Below are positions 29,943-39,572 of a stretch of 64,000 nucleotides of DNA, one piece after another. Position 1 is the first letter of the stretch. Every line of letters begins with the position of its first letter. A model generated the notes under the pieces. It was not told the origin of the DNA. It did not search any database and saw nothing but the letters and a program-made list of their open reading frames with translations. Source of the stretch: Pseudalkalibacillus hwajinpoensis. Its GTDB lineage: Bacteria > Bacillota > Bacilli > Bacillales > Guptibacillaceae. Position numbers and translations under genes: made by a program. The stretch covers positions 124,001 to 188,000 of the forward strand of contig NZ_JADFCM010000002.1 in the NCBI RefSeq assembly GCF_015234585.1. The letters run 5' to 3'.

Positions 29943-30149
29943 CTATACCACGTCATATCCTTGATCTTCGACTGCTTCATTCATATCAGAAACAGTAACC
30001 TTTGATGAATCGTATGATACATCTGCTTTACCTTTTTTCACATCTACCTCTACTCCTGACACACCATCTAACTCAGTTAATGCCGTTTCAACCGCCGTTT
30101 TGCAGTGATTACATGTCATCCCTTTGATAGTGATTGTTGATTGTTCCAT
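29943..30149 (-). CDS. copZ: Copper chaperone CopZ
   Basis: A 68-residue HMA-fold chaperone with C13 and C16 in 'KGMTCNHCKTAVE', binding Cu(I) and delivering it to the N-terminal domains of CopA. The C-terminus keeps the conserved 'EDQGYDVV'. Immediately downstream of copA with a 28-base gap and an AAGGAG site. Confidence 0.95.
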   Translation of the reverse strand: MEQSTITIKGMTCNHCKTAVETALTELDGVSGVEVDVKKGKADVSYDSSKVTVSDMNEAVEDQGYDVV

Positions 30150-30176
30150 TAAGAAAAACTCCTTCCAAGAATGAGA

Positions 30177-32582
30177 TTATATTTTAACTCGCTTCAAACG
30201 AAGTGAGTTCGTAACTACAGATACTGAACTGAAAGCCATTGCGGCACCAGCTACCCACGGTGCTAATAGACCGAGTGCAGCGATCGGAATCCCGATCGAA
30301 TTGTAGAATAATGCCCAGAATAAATTCTGACGAATGTTTGTCATTGTTTTTCGGCTTAAGTTGATTGCTTTTGGAATATGGTCTAAATCCCCACCGACGA
30401 GGGTAACATCGGCCGTCTCAATCGCAACATCTGTGCCAGTACCGATCGCCATTCCTATATCAGCTGTCGCAAGAGCTGGCGCATCGTTAATACCATCACC
30501 TACCATAGCAATTCGTTTCCCTTGACCCTGTAATTCTTTTACTTTATTTGCTTTGTCTTCTGGAAGAACTTCTGCAAATATACCAGTGATATTTACTTGC
30601 TTTCCAATCGCTTCTGCCGTTCGTTTATTATCACCAGTAATCATATAAACATCGATACCAAGTTCTCGCAATTCATGGATCGCTTGTTTCGATGTTTCTT
30701 TCACTGTATCAGCAACAGCGATGATACCCATAACGTTTTGCTCAATGGCGATGAACATGGCAGTTTTCCCCTCTGTTTCATAGGCTGCCATCTGATCTTC
30801 ATGATGAGTATACTCCACATTCTCACGTTTCATTAGTTTTCTGGTTCCGATTAGAACCCTTTTGCCATCGATCATAGACGTAATTCCGTGGCCAGGTATC
30901 GCCTCGAAACTCTCTGCCTCTTCCAATTTAATTTTCCTCTGTTCACCATATTGGACAATCGACCTTGCAAGTGGATGCTCAGAAGCTTTTTCTGCTGCAA
31001 CAAGAGAGGCTAAGACCCCTTGTTCATTTCCTTCAAAAACAGTGAAGTCCGTCACTTCCGGTTTCCCTTTTGTGATCGTTCCCGTTTTATCTAGAAGAAT
31101 TGCATCGATTTTGTGTGTGCCCTCAAGATACTCGCCACCTTTGAATAGTACACCCATTTCAGCACCTTTCCCTGTGCCAACCATGATCGAAGTAGGTGTC
31201 GCTAGTCCAAGTGCGCATGGACAAGCAATAACTAGAACGGCAATCGCCACTTCAAGTGCTTGTGGTAGATTGTATGGGTTCACCCATAAATACCATACGA
31301 GAAAGGTTACGACTGCGATCCCTACAACGATTGGAACAAAAATCCCAGAGATAATATCTGCCATTCTTTGAATAGGTGCTTTGGAGCCTTGAGCTTCTTC
31401 TACAATTTTGATGATACCTGCTAATGCAGTATCTTTCCCTACTTTTTCTGCCGTTAACGTTAATGTACCATTTTCATTCATAGTCGAACCGATGACGGCA
31501 TCACCATCCGTCTTTTCAATTGGTATCGACTCTCCGGTAATCATCGATTCATCTACGGACGATTTCCCTTTTTGGACGGTACCATCTACAGGGATCTTTT
31601 CACCCGGCCGAACGATAATAGTATCCCCAACTACCACCTGGTCAACAGGAATCTTCACTTCTTCACCATCTCTGATGACACTAGCCTCTTTCGCCTGTAA
31701 GTTAAGAAGCTTTGTGATCGCCTGAGTCGTCCTACCCTTAGCAAGATCTTCAAACAACTTACCGACAAGAATAAGGGTAATCAATATAGCACTCGTTTCA
31801 AAATACAATTCAGGATTATACCCTGGTGTAATAAGTAGTCGAATGCCTTCCACTACACTATAAAAGTAGGCAGCAGATGTCCCTAGTGCAACGAGAACAT
31901 CCATGTTTGCACTTTTATTAATGAGTGCGCGATAAGCTCCGACATAAAACGGAGCACCGATATAGAACTGTACAGGTGTAGCTAATAGGAATTGAAACCA
32001 TGGATTCATAAAGAGTTCAGGTAATGGAAGAGCAACATCAAAAGGAAGATGAGCAATCATGGTGTAAAGCAGTGGCAATGAAAGCAAGATCGATATACCG
32101 AGCTTTACCTTCTTCTTCTTTATTTCTTCTTCCTTATGCGATTTCTTCTCTTCGCGATCCTTCTTAACGATTGCATCGTATCCTAATTTCTTTACTTTCT
32201 GAATGATCTCATCTACCGTAACCTCACTTGGCTGATACTCCACAATTCCTGATTCTGTCGTAAGGTTTATTGATGCTGAATCTACTCCAGAGGTACGATT
32301 CAACCCTTTTTCGATTCTAGTCGAACAGGCAGCACAGGTCATACCATGTATGTCTAGTTCAACTTGTTCTTTACGAACACCATAACCGAGCTTTTCTATT
32401 TTATTTACGATGTCAGAAGCTTTAACTTGTTGTTCATCAAATTGAACATCAGCTCTTTCCATCGCGAGATTCACATTAGCTTCAACACCGTCCATTTTGT
32501 TTAGGACTTTTTCTATACGCTGAGAACATGTAGCACAGGTCATACCAGTTATATCGAATGAAACTTTTTTCGTACCATCCAT
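30177..32582 (-). CDS. copA: Copper-exporting P1B-ATPase CopA
   Basis: An 801-residue Cu(I) pump. Two N-terminal HMA domains carry 'GMTCATC' (C16, C19) and 'GMTCAACS'; the channel is CPC in '[15 protein letters not shown]'. Phosphorylation Asp is in 'LLDKTGTIT', with 'SEHPLARSI' and '[13 protein letters not shown]'. Middle gene of csoR-copA-copZ. The second transport system for copper in this window, besides CopB. Confidence 0.97.
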   Translation of the reverse strand: MDGTKKVSFDITGMTCATCSQRIEKVLNKMDGVEANVNLAMERADVQFDEQQVKASDIVNKIEKLGYGVRKEQVELDIHGMTCAACSTRIEKGLNRTSGVDSASINLTTESGIVEYQPSEVTVDEIIQKVKKLGYDAIVKKDREEKKSHKEEEIKKKKVKLGISILLSLPLLYTMIAHLPFDVALPLPELFMNPWFQFLLATPVQFYIGAPFYVGAYRALINKSANMDVLVALGTSAAYFYSVVEGIRLLITPGYNPELYFETSAILITLILVGKLFEDLAKGRTTQAITKLLNLQAKEASVIRDGEEVKIPVDQVVVGDTIIVRPGEKIPVDGTVQKGKSSVDESMITGESIPIEKTDGDAVIGSTMNENGTLTLTAEKVGKDTALAGIIKIVEEAQGSKAPIQRMADIISGIFVPIVVGIAVVTFLVWYLWVNPYNLPQALEVAIAVLVIACPCALGLATPTSIMVGTGKGAEMGVLFKGGEYLEGTHKIDAILLDKTGTITKGKPEVTDFTVFEGNEQGVLASLVAAEKASEHPLARSIVQYGEQRKIKLEEAESFEAIPGHGITSMIDGKRVLIGTRKLMKRENVEYTHHEDQMAAYETEGKTAMFIAIEQNVMGIIAVADTVKETSKQAIHELRELGIDVYMITGDNKRTAEAIGKQVNITGIFAEVLPEDKANKVKELQGQGKRIAMVGDGINDAPALATADIGMAIGTGTDVAIETADVTLVGGDLDHIPKAINLSRKTMTNIRQNLFWALFYNSIGIPIAALGLLAPWVAGAAMAFSSVSVVTNSLRLKRVKI

Positions 32583-32594
32583 TTCATCACCTTC

Positions 32595-32921
32595 TTATTT
32601 GGAGAATTGTTGGATTACTTTCATCAATTCCTCTATCTGATGATCACCTTTTCCTTCTTTAATCGAGCTCGCTACACACGTTTTAGTATGTCTCTCAAGT
32701 AAGGAATATCCTACTTTTTTCAAAGCTGCTTGAATGGCAGATAGTTGAATAAGAATATCAACACAATAGCGATCATCACCGACCATTTTCTGAATTCCAC
32801 GAATTTGCCCTTCTATTCGCTTCAAGCGATTTTGTAATTGTTGCTTCTCTTCTTCCGTTCTGTCCTCAGAAGGCTGTTTATCCGGTTGAAGCGGAAGATC
32901 AAGGTCCAAATCATCATTCAT
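32595..32921 (-). CDS. csoR: Copper-sensing repressor CsoR
   Basis: A 108-residue all-helical repressor of the CsoR/RcnR family. Cu(I) ligands are C53 ('DDRYCVDIL'), H78 and C82 ('ERHTKTCV'), the C-H-C set that marks CsoR rather than the persulfide sensor CstR, which lacks the His. First gene of the operon, 12 bases before copA, and likely autoregulated through the palindromes at 32957-33055. An acidic N-terminal extension of about 25 residues is longer than usual. Confidence 0.94.
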   Translation of the reverse strand: MNDDLDLDLPLQPDKQPSEDRTEEEKQQLQNRLKRIEGQIRGIQKMVGDDRYCVDILIQLSAIQAALKKVGYSLLERHTKTCVASSIKEGKGDHQIEELMKVIQQFSK

Positions 32922-32956
32922 TCAGTTCATCTCCTTTTTTCTATTTTAACTATAAT

Positions 32957-32973
32957 ATACCCCCGTTAGGTAT
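32957..32973 (-). promoter_or_regulatory. CsoR operator upstream of csoR
   Basis: ATACCCCCGTTAGGTAT, an imperfect ATACC-N-GGTAT palindrome 36 bases before csoR. Confidence 0.7.
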
Positions 32974-33037
32974 TATAGTCAAGATATAAATCTTAATTAT
33001 CTTATACTGTATTAGACTTAACCGCACTTAATTTTTT

Positions 33038-33055
33038 ATACCCTCATAGGGTAAT
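33038..33055 (+). promoter_or_regulatory. CsoR-type operator upstream of the permease gene
   Basis: ATACCCTCATAGGGTAAT palindrome between csoR and the divergent permease, 88 bases before the permease start. Together with 32957 it gives a two-site divergent control region. Confidence 0.7.
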
Positions 33056-33142
33056 TGTTTAAACGCTATAATTTATGGGTAACACCTTAAAAGATCGTTC
33101 ATAGCGAACATATTAATTAAACTATTTCAGGAGGGATTCACA

Positions 33143-34324
33143 ATGCTTGAAAAAATCGGAGAAGCTGCCTTCTCATCAGTCGGTTTTTTCTGGAAAACTG
33201 GTTGGGCTTTTGTACTAGGATATTTAATCAGTTCGATGATCCAGACATTCGTTTCAAAAGATAAGATGGTGAAGTACATGGGTGACGATAGCTTAAAATC
33301 TGTTAGTTTATCTGCCCTGTTTGGAGGAATTAGCTCCTCTTGCTCATTTGCAGCACTAGCTGCAGGAAAGAGTTTATTCAAAAAAGGAGCTCATTTTATT
33401 CCTACCCTCGCCTTTCTCTTTGCATCCACGAACCTAGTTGTGGAATTAGGTATTCTAATTTATATTTTCCTGGGTTGGCAATTTGTAATAGCAGAAATCA
33501 TTGGAGGAATTCTCCTTATCCTTATTATGTGGGGTATTGTGAAAGTTACATACCCAGAAAAGTTAGTCAAAGAGTCTCGTGATCGTCTTGATGATGAGGA
33601 GAAAGAAGAATTTAACTGGAAAGAAAAGATAAAAAGTAAAAAAGGCTGGTACCAGGTTGGCATGGAGTTCGTGATGAATTGGCAGATGGTATGGAAAGAG
33701 ATAATTATCGGATTTACTGTTGCTGGAATAATGAAAGCTTTTGTACCCGAAAGTGTTTGGAAAACCATTTTCTTGGCCAATCAAGATAACATCGGTTTTT
33801 GGAAACTCCTTGAAAATGTACTTATCGCTCCATTTGCCGCGGCTTTGACATTCATTGGTTCGATGGGGAATATTCCTATTGCAACGATCATTGCTTCAAG
33901 TGGTGTGACGTTCGGAGGAATCATGGCCTTCATTTATTCGGACTTAATGGTGCCTCCGATTGTTAAAGTTAATGCCAAATACTATGGTAAGAAAACAGCT
34001 ATGTATATAGCAGGTGTTTTCTTTATCGCTATTGTTATTACAGCATTAACCCTGCATGGCGCGTTTTCTGCCCTAGGTATATTGCCTGACTCTGCGAAGC
34101 AGATTATGAAGGAAAATCCTTTCAAGATTAACTACACGTTCTGGTTTAACATGTTGTTCATCGGATTAACCATCGTAGCTCTTGGATTAAACCGTAAGTT
34201 TAAGAAGTCAAACAGCGGAATGCACATGAATCATCATCATAAAGATTCAGTATTTATGAATATTGTTACGTATGCTTCTATTTTATTTGTAAGTATTGGG
34301 TTTATCTTACATTTTGTACTCTGA
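33143..34324 (+). CDS. ArsP/YraQ-like (DUF318) permease
   Basis: A 393-residue permease with about eight to ten helices. The N-terminal 'GGISSSCSFAALAAGKSLFK' and the second half 'APFAAALTFIGSMGNIPIAT' are repeated motifs of the permease-DUF318 family, with Cys and Ser in the pore region. Members export organoarsenicals or are linked to metal and thiol stress; substrate here unknown. A His/Met-rich loop near residue 355 ('GMHMNHHHKDS') suggests metal contact. Divergent from csoR and sharing its operators. Confidence 0.8.
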   Translation: MLEKIGEAAFSSVGFFWKTGWAFVLGYLISSMIQTFVSKDKMVKYMGDDSLKSVSLSALFGGISSSCSFAALAAGKSLFKKGAHFIPTLAFLFASTNLVVELGILIYIFLGWQFVIAEIIGGILLILIMWGIVKVTYPEKLVKESRDRLDDEEKEEFNWKEKIKSKKGWYQVGMEFVMNWQMVWKEIIIGFTVAGIMKAFVPESVWKTIFLANQDNIGFWKLLENVLIAPFAAALTFIGSMGNIPIATIIASSGVTFGGIMAFIYSDLMVPPIVKVNAKYYGKKTAMYIAGVFFIAIVITALTLHGAFSALGILPDSAKQIMKENPFKINYTFWFNMLFIGLTIVALGLNRKFKKSNSGMHMNHHHKDSVFMNIVTYASILFVSIGFILHFVL

Positions 34325-34330
34325 CTATGA

Positions 34331-34366
34331 AAAGGAGCTGTCCCTCCGAAGATGGACAGCTCCTTT
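34331..34366. terminator. Bidirectional terminator
   Basis: Perfect 13-bp stem AAAGGAGCTGTCC / GGACAGCTCCTTT between the permease and the convergent glutaredoxin-like gene. Confidence 0.85.
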
Positions 34367-34378
34367 AATATTAGTTCT

Positions 34379-34651
34379 TTAGAGAAGAAGAGATTTGATC
34401 CTTTCTTCATTGTTTTCAAAACCGGTAAATTTGTATTCTTTTCTTTTTAATTCCAATAACGAAACGACAGTGATAATTATTCCCGGGACGATTCGATTTC
34501 CAAATTGTTTAATCATGCCTTTTTCTTCATTGGGAGAAGAGGATACGTCGTGTTCTTCAAAAGATATCGATGAATTTGAAAGAAACTCTTTCAACTTTTG
34601 GCAATCACCTCAAGTTGGCCTTGTATAAACCGTGACTACTGTCTTTCCCAT
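34379..34651 (-). CDS. Glutaredoxin-like protein with in-frame UGA in its CxxC motif (selenoprotein or pseudogene)
   Basis: Reading from ATG 34651 (GGGAGG nine bases upstream) gives 'MGKTVVTVYTRPT', then UGA at 34612-34610, then 'GDCQKLKEFLSNSS' and a complete thioredoxin-fold remainder: 'FEEHDVSSSPNEEKGMIKQF', 'GNRIVPGIIITVVSLLELKR', ending at 34379. The UGA falls exactly where the first catalytic Cys of T-C-x-x-C would be (T-[UGA]-G-D-C). With Sec it would be a 90-residue protein; no other lesion is visible. Alternatives are a TGT/TGC to TGA nonsense mutation, or use of the internal TTG 34594, which would lack the active site. It follows a CcdA-like gene in the same operon, fitting a redox role. 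I lean only slightly towards Sec, because no selenium genes lie in the window. Confidence 0.6.
34576..34594 (-). promoter_or_regulatory. bSECIS-like hairpin after the in-frame UGA
   Basis: TTGAAAG-AGTTT-CTTTCAA on the minus strand: a perfect 7-bp stem and a 5-base loop with G as its second base, that G being 24 bases after the UGA. This fits the general bacterial SECIS description (small stem-loop in the coding region, G among the first two loop bases, about 16-37 bases after UGA). A 7-bp repeat can also arise by chance. Confidence 0.45.
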
Positions 34652-34683
34652 TTATATTTCCCTCCCTTTTTTCATAAAACTTT

Positions 34684-35415
34684 TTAGAACCAGTACGTGA
34701 TCGCATCGAGGAGCCCAATCACAATAAGTGTAATTCCCGCAATTCTTTGTAAAGTAACTCCAATTTTTTTACTCCTTTTAAGAAAGGCGCCACTTAATCC
34801 GAAATACCAGATCAAGAACATCGCGAACATGAACGGCAATGACGTGCCTATCGCGAAAGTAGCCGGGAGGAATGCACCATACGGACTTGCAAGAACAAGG
34901 GGCATAAGTAATATAAAAAACAACGAAAACATTGTAGGACAAAATCCTAACGAAAAGCTTCCTCCCATTAGAAAAGCTCCCCATTTGCCCTTCTTCAGAA
35001 ATCTTTCTGGAACCTCACCAAGCTTTACACTCCAGTTCATTTTAAATACCCCTAACAGATATAAACCTATTGAAATGACGAGAGGTCCGAATAATTTCCT
35101 TGCTACTGGTAAAACCTTTGTGAGGCTTTGCTGAAACTCTTGCCCAAGGATCCAAACGATTAAGCCCAAGCTTGAGAAAACAACGATTTTACCTAAAATA
35201 AATGAAAATACTTCGCTCCAGGCAATTCCTTTTTGAAATGAACGACTCCCATAGAACGTAATCGCGCCAATATTTCCTGTAAACTGGCAAGGCGCGGTCG
35301 CTCCAAGCACTCCAAGAATGAAAGCTGATAACAAAGGAATCGAATTAGTCTGGTATGCCAGTGTAGTCAGAGGTCCACTAAGAATTTGACTTAATGAATT
35401 AAAAACATCATACAT
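34684..35415 (-). CDS. CcdA/DsbD-like membrane thiol conduit
   Basis: A 243-residue membrane protein with about six to seven helices. Two conserved Pro-flanked Cys lie in 'GVLGATAPCQFTGNIGAI' and 'GFCPTMFSLFFILL', the paired positions of CcdA/ScsB-type reductant carriers. It lies 33 bases upstream of the glutaredoxin-like gene and is preceded at 16 bases by the BNR-like lipoprotein, so the three form an operon. Electrons might flow from a cytoplasmic thioredoxin to an external partner. Confidence 0.75.
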   Translation of the reverse strand: MYDVFNSLSQILSGPLTTLAYQTNSIPLLSAFILGVLGATAPCQFTGNIGAITFYGSRSFQKGIAWSEVFSFILGKIVVFSSLGLIVWILGQEFQQSLTKVLPVARKLFGPLVISIGLYLLGVFKMNWSVKLGEVPERFLKKGKWGAFLMGGSFSLGFCPTMFSLFFILLMPLVLASPYGAFLPATFAIGTSLPFMFAMFLIWYFGLSGAFLKRSKKIGVTLQRIAGITLIVIGLLDAITYWF

Positions 35416-35430
35416 TTTAAGCTCCTTACT

Positions 35431-36414
35431 TCAGCCCCGCTTAATCAGCGATTTCCCCTTTTTAACGAGTTGTTCCCATTCTTCCCCTAGATTGGTCGTT
35501 CGATAAATCGATTCGTTTGTGGTATGAAAAACAATCTCTTTTTCATTTTGAGGATTCACAGCGATATGATCGATCATTTCAATTTCATCATTTGGCATTG
35601 GTAACTCCTTCTCATCCCCCATACTAAGATCTTGAATAACTAACCTGTTATTTTCTTTAGCATAAACAAGTTGGTTTCCCATAAATGAGACTGAGCTTAC
35701 AGCTACTTCATCAGAAACACGCTCAAAAGAACTTCCCTTATTACTTGAAAAATATAAACCAGTTGGAGATGTTATTGCTAGTACGTTTGATTCAACGGGG
35801 TGAGTCGCTATTCCAGATAATTGATTAGGAGTCCCTTTTAGCTGAACTTGTTCCCATTCTTTTGCATCTTCACTAAAATAAACTCCAATATCCATCTCAC
35901 TATTCTTTTCTTGATTCACTGCATAGATAGCATGACTCTCATAACCTACTGTGAGGTAATGGAAGTCTGATTCTCCCTGGAACCCTAGCTCTTCTATCGT
36001 ATTTCCTCTATCCGTACTTTTAATTAGCCCCATCGGGTTTAGAAGGTCTGATCCCACTCCTGGATGGCCACTACTATAAAATCCATCAGATACCGCATTA
36101 AACCCCATGTAATCATTTTTATTTTCTTTCGCTTCATACCATGTATCCTCATAATTGATGAGGGGTCCATTGTGAGTCGCAATCAATAATTCATTGCGAT
36201 TGCCAGGGTATCCGATCCCATGAACATGTTCTATTTTTTTATCTTGTAATTCCCCATATAAATTAGACTCTTTTAATGAAACAAGCTTTGCTTCTCCCTC
36301 TTCGACTTGAACTACTTCAGTGTTTTCTTCCGTTTTTGTTTCCTCATCATTCTGACATCCTGCACTAATTAGTAAGATTGTTGTTCCTATTAAAGGAAAC
36401 CATTTTGTTTTCAA
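35431..36414 (-). CDS. Lipoprotein with BNR/sortilin-like beta-propeller (F510_1955-type)
   Basis: A 327-residue lipoprotein: leader 'LIGTTILLISAGCQNDEETK' with lipobox SAGC, then an acidic linker and a propeller-type domain. Conserved segments include 'KIEHVHGIGYPGNRNELLIA' and 'DGFYSSGHPGVGSDLLNPMG', with 'KSTDRGNT' and 'RTTNLGEEWEQL' Asp-box-like repeats. Annotated elsewhere as F510_1955-type glycosylhydrolase, but catalytic activity is unproven. It begins the operon with the CcdA-like and glutaredoxin-like genes. Confidence 0.7.
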   Translation of the reverse strand: MKTKWFPLIGTTILLISAGCQNDEETKTEENTEVVQVEEGEAKLVSLKESNLYGELQDKKIEHVHGIGYPGNRNELLIATHNGPLINYEDTWYEAKENKNDYMGFNAVSDGFYSSGHPGVGSDLLNPMGLIKSTDRGNTIEELGFQGESDFHYLTVGYESHAIYAVNQEKNSEMDIGVYFSEDAKEWEQVQLKGTPNQLSGIATHPVESNVLAITSPTGLYFSSNKGSSFERVSDEVAVSSVSFMGNQLVYAKENNRLVIQDLSMGDEKELPMPNDEIEMIDHIAVNPQNEKEIVFHTTNESIYRTTNLGEEWEQLVKKGKSLIKRG

Positions 36415-36556
36415 ATCATGACCATCCTTTTTCCTGTATTCACATTCACAAATACTCTAACAAATAATTATTGAGAATATGTGCAAAATGTTAATTGTTC
36501 CACTTTTTAAGGCAGAATAGATGCATGATAAAAAACAGGGCTAGAATAATTTCACT

Positions 36557-37138
36557 CTATTTAACGGTTAGTTCAGATTCTGTAACCCATTTATGATTGG
36601 TTACTTCCTCTCCACCTGTAGTAGGCATATAATCTACCATATAGACAGTGGTAGAATTTTCCGAATCGATGATGGCTTTAGCTCCGTTCATACCCTCCAT
36701 GTGTGAAGCCGTAATGGTAACTTCCATTCCTTCTTCTAAATTTTCACCGCCAGCTTCTTCTATTTCCTCTTGTATGACCCACTTGTGGTTATCTACTTTT
36801 TCACCACCGGAAGTAGGTGTATACGAAATCACATATGCTGTCGTTTGATAAGCACCTTTGATCGTAGCCTCAGCACCGTCCATCCCTTTCATATGATTTG
36901 CTGTGATGATGGCATTACTACCAACTTCATATGTTGGGTTGTTTGCTTCCTTTAAGCCTTCTGGAATGTCACTAGACTCTGCATGATTCATGCTGTCCAT
37001 ACTTTCTCCTGAATCAGAATCCATGTTTGAAGATCCCGTATTTGTACCCTCATTCATGTTTTCATTATTACCGCATGCAACCAAAAATAATGAGAGTATA
37101 AAAAGTGTAAAGGCTATTGCGCTTATATTCTTCTTCAT
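36557..37138 (-). CDS. ydhK: YdhK-family lipoprotein (two DUF1541 repeats)
   Basis: A 193-residue lipoprotein with lipobox VACG ('FTLFILSLFLVACGNNENMN'). It has a Met/Ser-rich linker ('MDSDSGESMDSMNHAES') and two DUF1541 repeats, each with 'HM(K/E)GM(D/N)GA', 'YTPTSGGE' or 'YMPTTGGE' and 'NHKWV'. The repeated HMxGM and NHKW motifs look like external copper ligands. YdhK is common beside copper resistance genes in Bacillaceae, which suits this context. Strong AGGAGG site. Confidence 0.88.
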   Translation of the reverse strand: MKKNISAIAFTLFILSLFLVACGNNENMNEGTNTGSSNMDSDSGESMDSMNHAESSDIPEGLKEANNPTYEVGSNAIITANHMKGMDGAEATIKGAYQTTAYVISYTPTSGGEKVDNHKWVIQEEIEEAGGENLEEGMEVTITASHMEGMNGAKAIIDSENSTTVYMVDYMPTTGGEEVTNHKWVTESELTVK

Positions 37139-37440
37139 AGTACTCCTCCTACTTCCGTTATCTTCCTTTTATTATACCGTAATGTGATGGCTCAAGAAAA
37201 TATTGCCTTCAGAGTATGAATTTAATGTGCAGAAAATATGTTTTTTTAAGACAAAAACTATGATTGAATCAAACTGATCTATAAATCTCTCGCTCCCTTG
37301 ACAATTAAACTCTACCACTCTTACAATCACTACCGATTTATATGTTATTCCAATTATAATCGCAAAGGCTTTATCGTTAGTCATGGTATCTTGGATTGTT
37401 TCAGAACTCTTCTACGTAACAAAGAGAATATTATTATCAA

Positions 37441-37475
37441 ATAAAAAGGACCCCGATATTATACCGAAGTCATCC
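37441..37475 (-). terminator. Terminator after the 37486 multicopper oxidase
   Basis: GACTTCGG / CGGGGTC stem containing G-T pairs, followed by TTTTT on the minus strand. Confidence 0.6.
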
Positions 37476-37485
37476 AGAAACAATT

Positions 37486-39018
37486 TTAATTTGGCTGGTT
37501 ATTGTGCTCTCCACTAAGCTCGAAAGGTGAATAGACACCTTTGTAATCTACGATTGTTACCATTCCACGAGCAGCGTGGTTGTTATCATGACAGTGAAAC
37601 AACCATTCTCCTTTGTTATCAGCTTTGAAGTAGATTGTGTATTCTTCTCCTGGCTTAACGTGGATTAAATCCTTTACACGCGGTGCATCATATTTGTTGC
37701 CATTTTTTGAGGCTACCTGGAATCGATGGCCGTGTAAATGCATGGGATGATTCATATTTCCTGTATTCGTTATTTTCACCTTAACGATATCTCCCTCTTT
37801 CACGTCGATAGGAGGGGTATCCGGAAAGACCTGATCATTAATTTGAAAAGCTACACCTTCCCCCATGTCCATTCCCATGTTCAAGTCCATATTATACGTG
37901 ACGTCAGGTTCAGGTACTTCTTCAAAAATCACCTCTTCACTTCCAAATGAAGTGCCAGTTGCAACATCAGAGCCAGAGGATGAAATCGATTGATTGCTTG
38001 GAACAGAAGCATCCTCTTCACTGGAGACAACAGGGATTACCATATCATCTGCATTTTCTCGATTAGAGTTCTCTTTAATTATTGTAGCTTTACTACTCTG
38101 TCTTGTGTATTCTACATCGATCCGTTCGCCAGGCGCGATTTCTAGTACGTTCGAGGTACCACCTGAATTCTTAACCTTTTCACCATCAACTTCGATCACT
38201 TTCATTGCATTTTCAGGGAACACCAATTGATGTTGCTGGTAACCTGCGTTGACGAAGCGCAATCTTGCCGTTTCTCCTTCTTTCATAACAAGTGGTTCAA
38301 CGGCCTGTCCCGCTTTTCCGTTCACTGTAAAGGTATCATACATCTGTTCGGTATCAGCTTCGCCGTTCCCTGACATAGCGCCCTTCATCATGCCACCCAT
38401 ATTCGTGATGTCTCTTTTCTCCTGGTTGACGGCCCATTCATCAAGGATGAAAAACTCCTCTTTTTCATATTCTTTTTGCTTCTCTTCAATCACTAGTGAA
38501 CCATATAGACCTTTATCCACCTGTTTAGAACTATGCTGGTGCGAATGATACCAGTATGTTCCCGCATCATTGGCAATAAATTCATATGTGAATGACTCTC
38601 CTGGTTGTACAGCATCCTGTGTGAGCCCTGGAACACCATCCATTTTATTTGGCAGTAACATCCCGTGCCAGTGAATTGTGACTGGCACATCCAATTCGTT
38701 CTTTAAATTAATTCGAATGAAATCTCCTTCTGTAACACGCAAAGGTTCCCCAGGCACCGTCCCGTTGTACGTCCACGCATTGACTTTCTTACCTTCACTG
38801 ATGTCCCATTCAGTCTCCTCTGCAATTAGGTTGAACGTCTTTACAGGTCGATCCTCTGGCCCCTGTGCATTCACTTCTAGAATACTCGTCTCCCCTTGTG
38901 TAACCCCCTCAGGTAAGGTTGAACCTCCACTACTATAGAAAGGAGAGTTGAGAAAGACCGCTCCACCAATAACGAGTAGAGTGACGATTAAGATTGATCC
39001 GATTACTTTTCGCTTCAT
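37486..39018 (-). CDS. Multicopper oxidase with N-terminal membrane anchor
   Basis: A 510-residue three-cupredoxin oxidase. The N-terminus 'MKRKVIGSILIVTLLVIGGA' is an uncleaved anchor or signal peptide without a lipobox. All copper motifs are present: 'TIHWHGMLLPN', 'GTYWYHSHQHSSKQ', 'HPMHLHGHRFQV' and 'WLFHCHDNNHAARGM'. A short Met-rich insert ('MGGMMKGAMSGNGEADTEQM') matches the cuprous-oxidase type. It differs from the 23202 protein in sequence throughout, so it is a separate lineage rather than a recent duplicate. It lies 88 bases downstream of the SHOCT protein gene. Confidence 0.9.
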   Translation of the reverse strand: MKRKVIGSILIVTLLVIGGAVFLNSPFYSSGGSTLPEGVTQGETSILEVNAQGPEDRPVKTFNLIAEETEWDISEGKKVNAWTYNGTVPGEPLRVTEGDFIRINLKNELDVPVTIHWHGMLLPNKMDGVPGLTQDAVQPGESFTYEFIANDAGTYWYHSHQHSSKQVDKGLYGSLVIEEKQKEYEKEEFFILDEWAVNQEKRDITNMGGMMKGAMSGNGEADTEQMYDTFTVNGKAGQAVEPLVMKEGETARLRFVNAGYQQHQLVFPENAMKVIEVDGEKVKNSGGTSNVLEIAPGERIDVEYTRQSSKATIIKENSNRENADDMVIPVVSSEEDASVPSNQSISSSGSDVATGTSFGSEEVIFEEVPEPDVTYNMDLNMGMDMGEGVAFQINDQVFPDTPPIDVKEGDIVKVKITNTGNMNHPMHLHGHRFQVASKNGNKYDAPRVKDLIHVKPGEEYTIYFKADNKGEWLFHCHDNNHAARGMVTIVDYKGVYSPFELSGEHNNQPN

Positions 39019-39057
39019 TCCGTTTCACCTCTTATATGGTTTTGTTGACGTTAATAT

Positions 39058-39086
39058 GGAGTTCATCATTTAAGGATGAACTCCAG
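39058..39086 (-). other. Intercistronic hairpin between SHOCT and oxidase genes
   Basis: GGAGTTCATC-ATTTAAGG-ATGAACTCC style stem in the gap between the two genes. No clear T run follows in the transcribed direction, so it may tune or process the message rather than end it. Confidence 0.4.
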
Positions 39087-39106
39087 GATATTTTTAACAT
39101 TATAAA

Positions 39107-39337
39107 TTAGCTATTAAGTTTCCTTTTTAACCGGTCATATTCTTCTTCTGTAATTTCACCTTTCGCGAGACGTTCTTTTAACGTTTCCGCAGAATTAGTT
39201 GAAGAAGACTTACTACTTGATCCCGGATTCCTCATCCAAAAAACGACAACGATTATTGTAATAATGATAAGAATAAAAAGGAAGCCAAAACCAAAGAAGC
39301 CACCTCCCATTCCACCCATTCCGCCACCGTTCATCAT
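39107..39337 (-). CDS. Small membrane SHOCT-domain protein
   Basis: A 76-residue protein: a Met/Gly-rich extracellular start ('MMNGGGMGGMGGGFFGFGF'), one membrane helix at about 20-37, and a C-terminal SHOCT domain ('LKERLAKGEITEEEYDRLKR'). SHOCT domains are short oligomerisation or anchoring modules. It precedes a multicopper oxidase on the same strand, a common Bacillaceae pairing; the Met-rich region could bind Cu(I). Confidence 0.85.
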   Translation of the reverse strand: MMNGGGMGGMGGGFFGFGFLFILIIITIIVVVFWMRNPGSSSKSSSTNSAETLKERLAKGEITEEEYDRLKRKLNS

Positions 39338-39572
39338 CTTGATCCACTCCTTTTAAAACTTCTAATATTAGATTCTATCTCTTGTAAATTACAAGCTATT
39401 AGTCTTATCCCCGTACTTTATGCAGATTTCATGTATTTTCAATAAAAAATGCTATTCTTTTGTTTGCCCCCTATTACTCGAAGCCGCTACTTTATTACCA
39501 TTCACCTTATCTAAAAATAAACCGCTACTTTTTTTAATAAAACGCGTAACGGTTTTAACAATTGACTATGAA
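39338..39572. other. Intergenic region after the tauE gene
   Basis: About 235 bases with no gene. A short motif (CGTTTTATTACCATTACCT-like) recurs near 43450 in the other large gap, suggesting small dispersed sequence; no operator is evident. Confidence 0.35.

Noticed and set aside
30334-31725. Several plus-strand open frames antisense to copA
   Set aside because: They are shadows of the copA coding strand with Ser/Pro/Ile-rich products and no ribosome sites.
32595-32921. CsoR gene as a CstR persulfide sensor
   Set aside because: It keeps the His ligand (H78) between the two Cys, which marks the copper sensor and not CstR.
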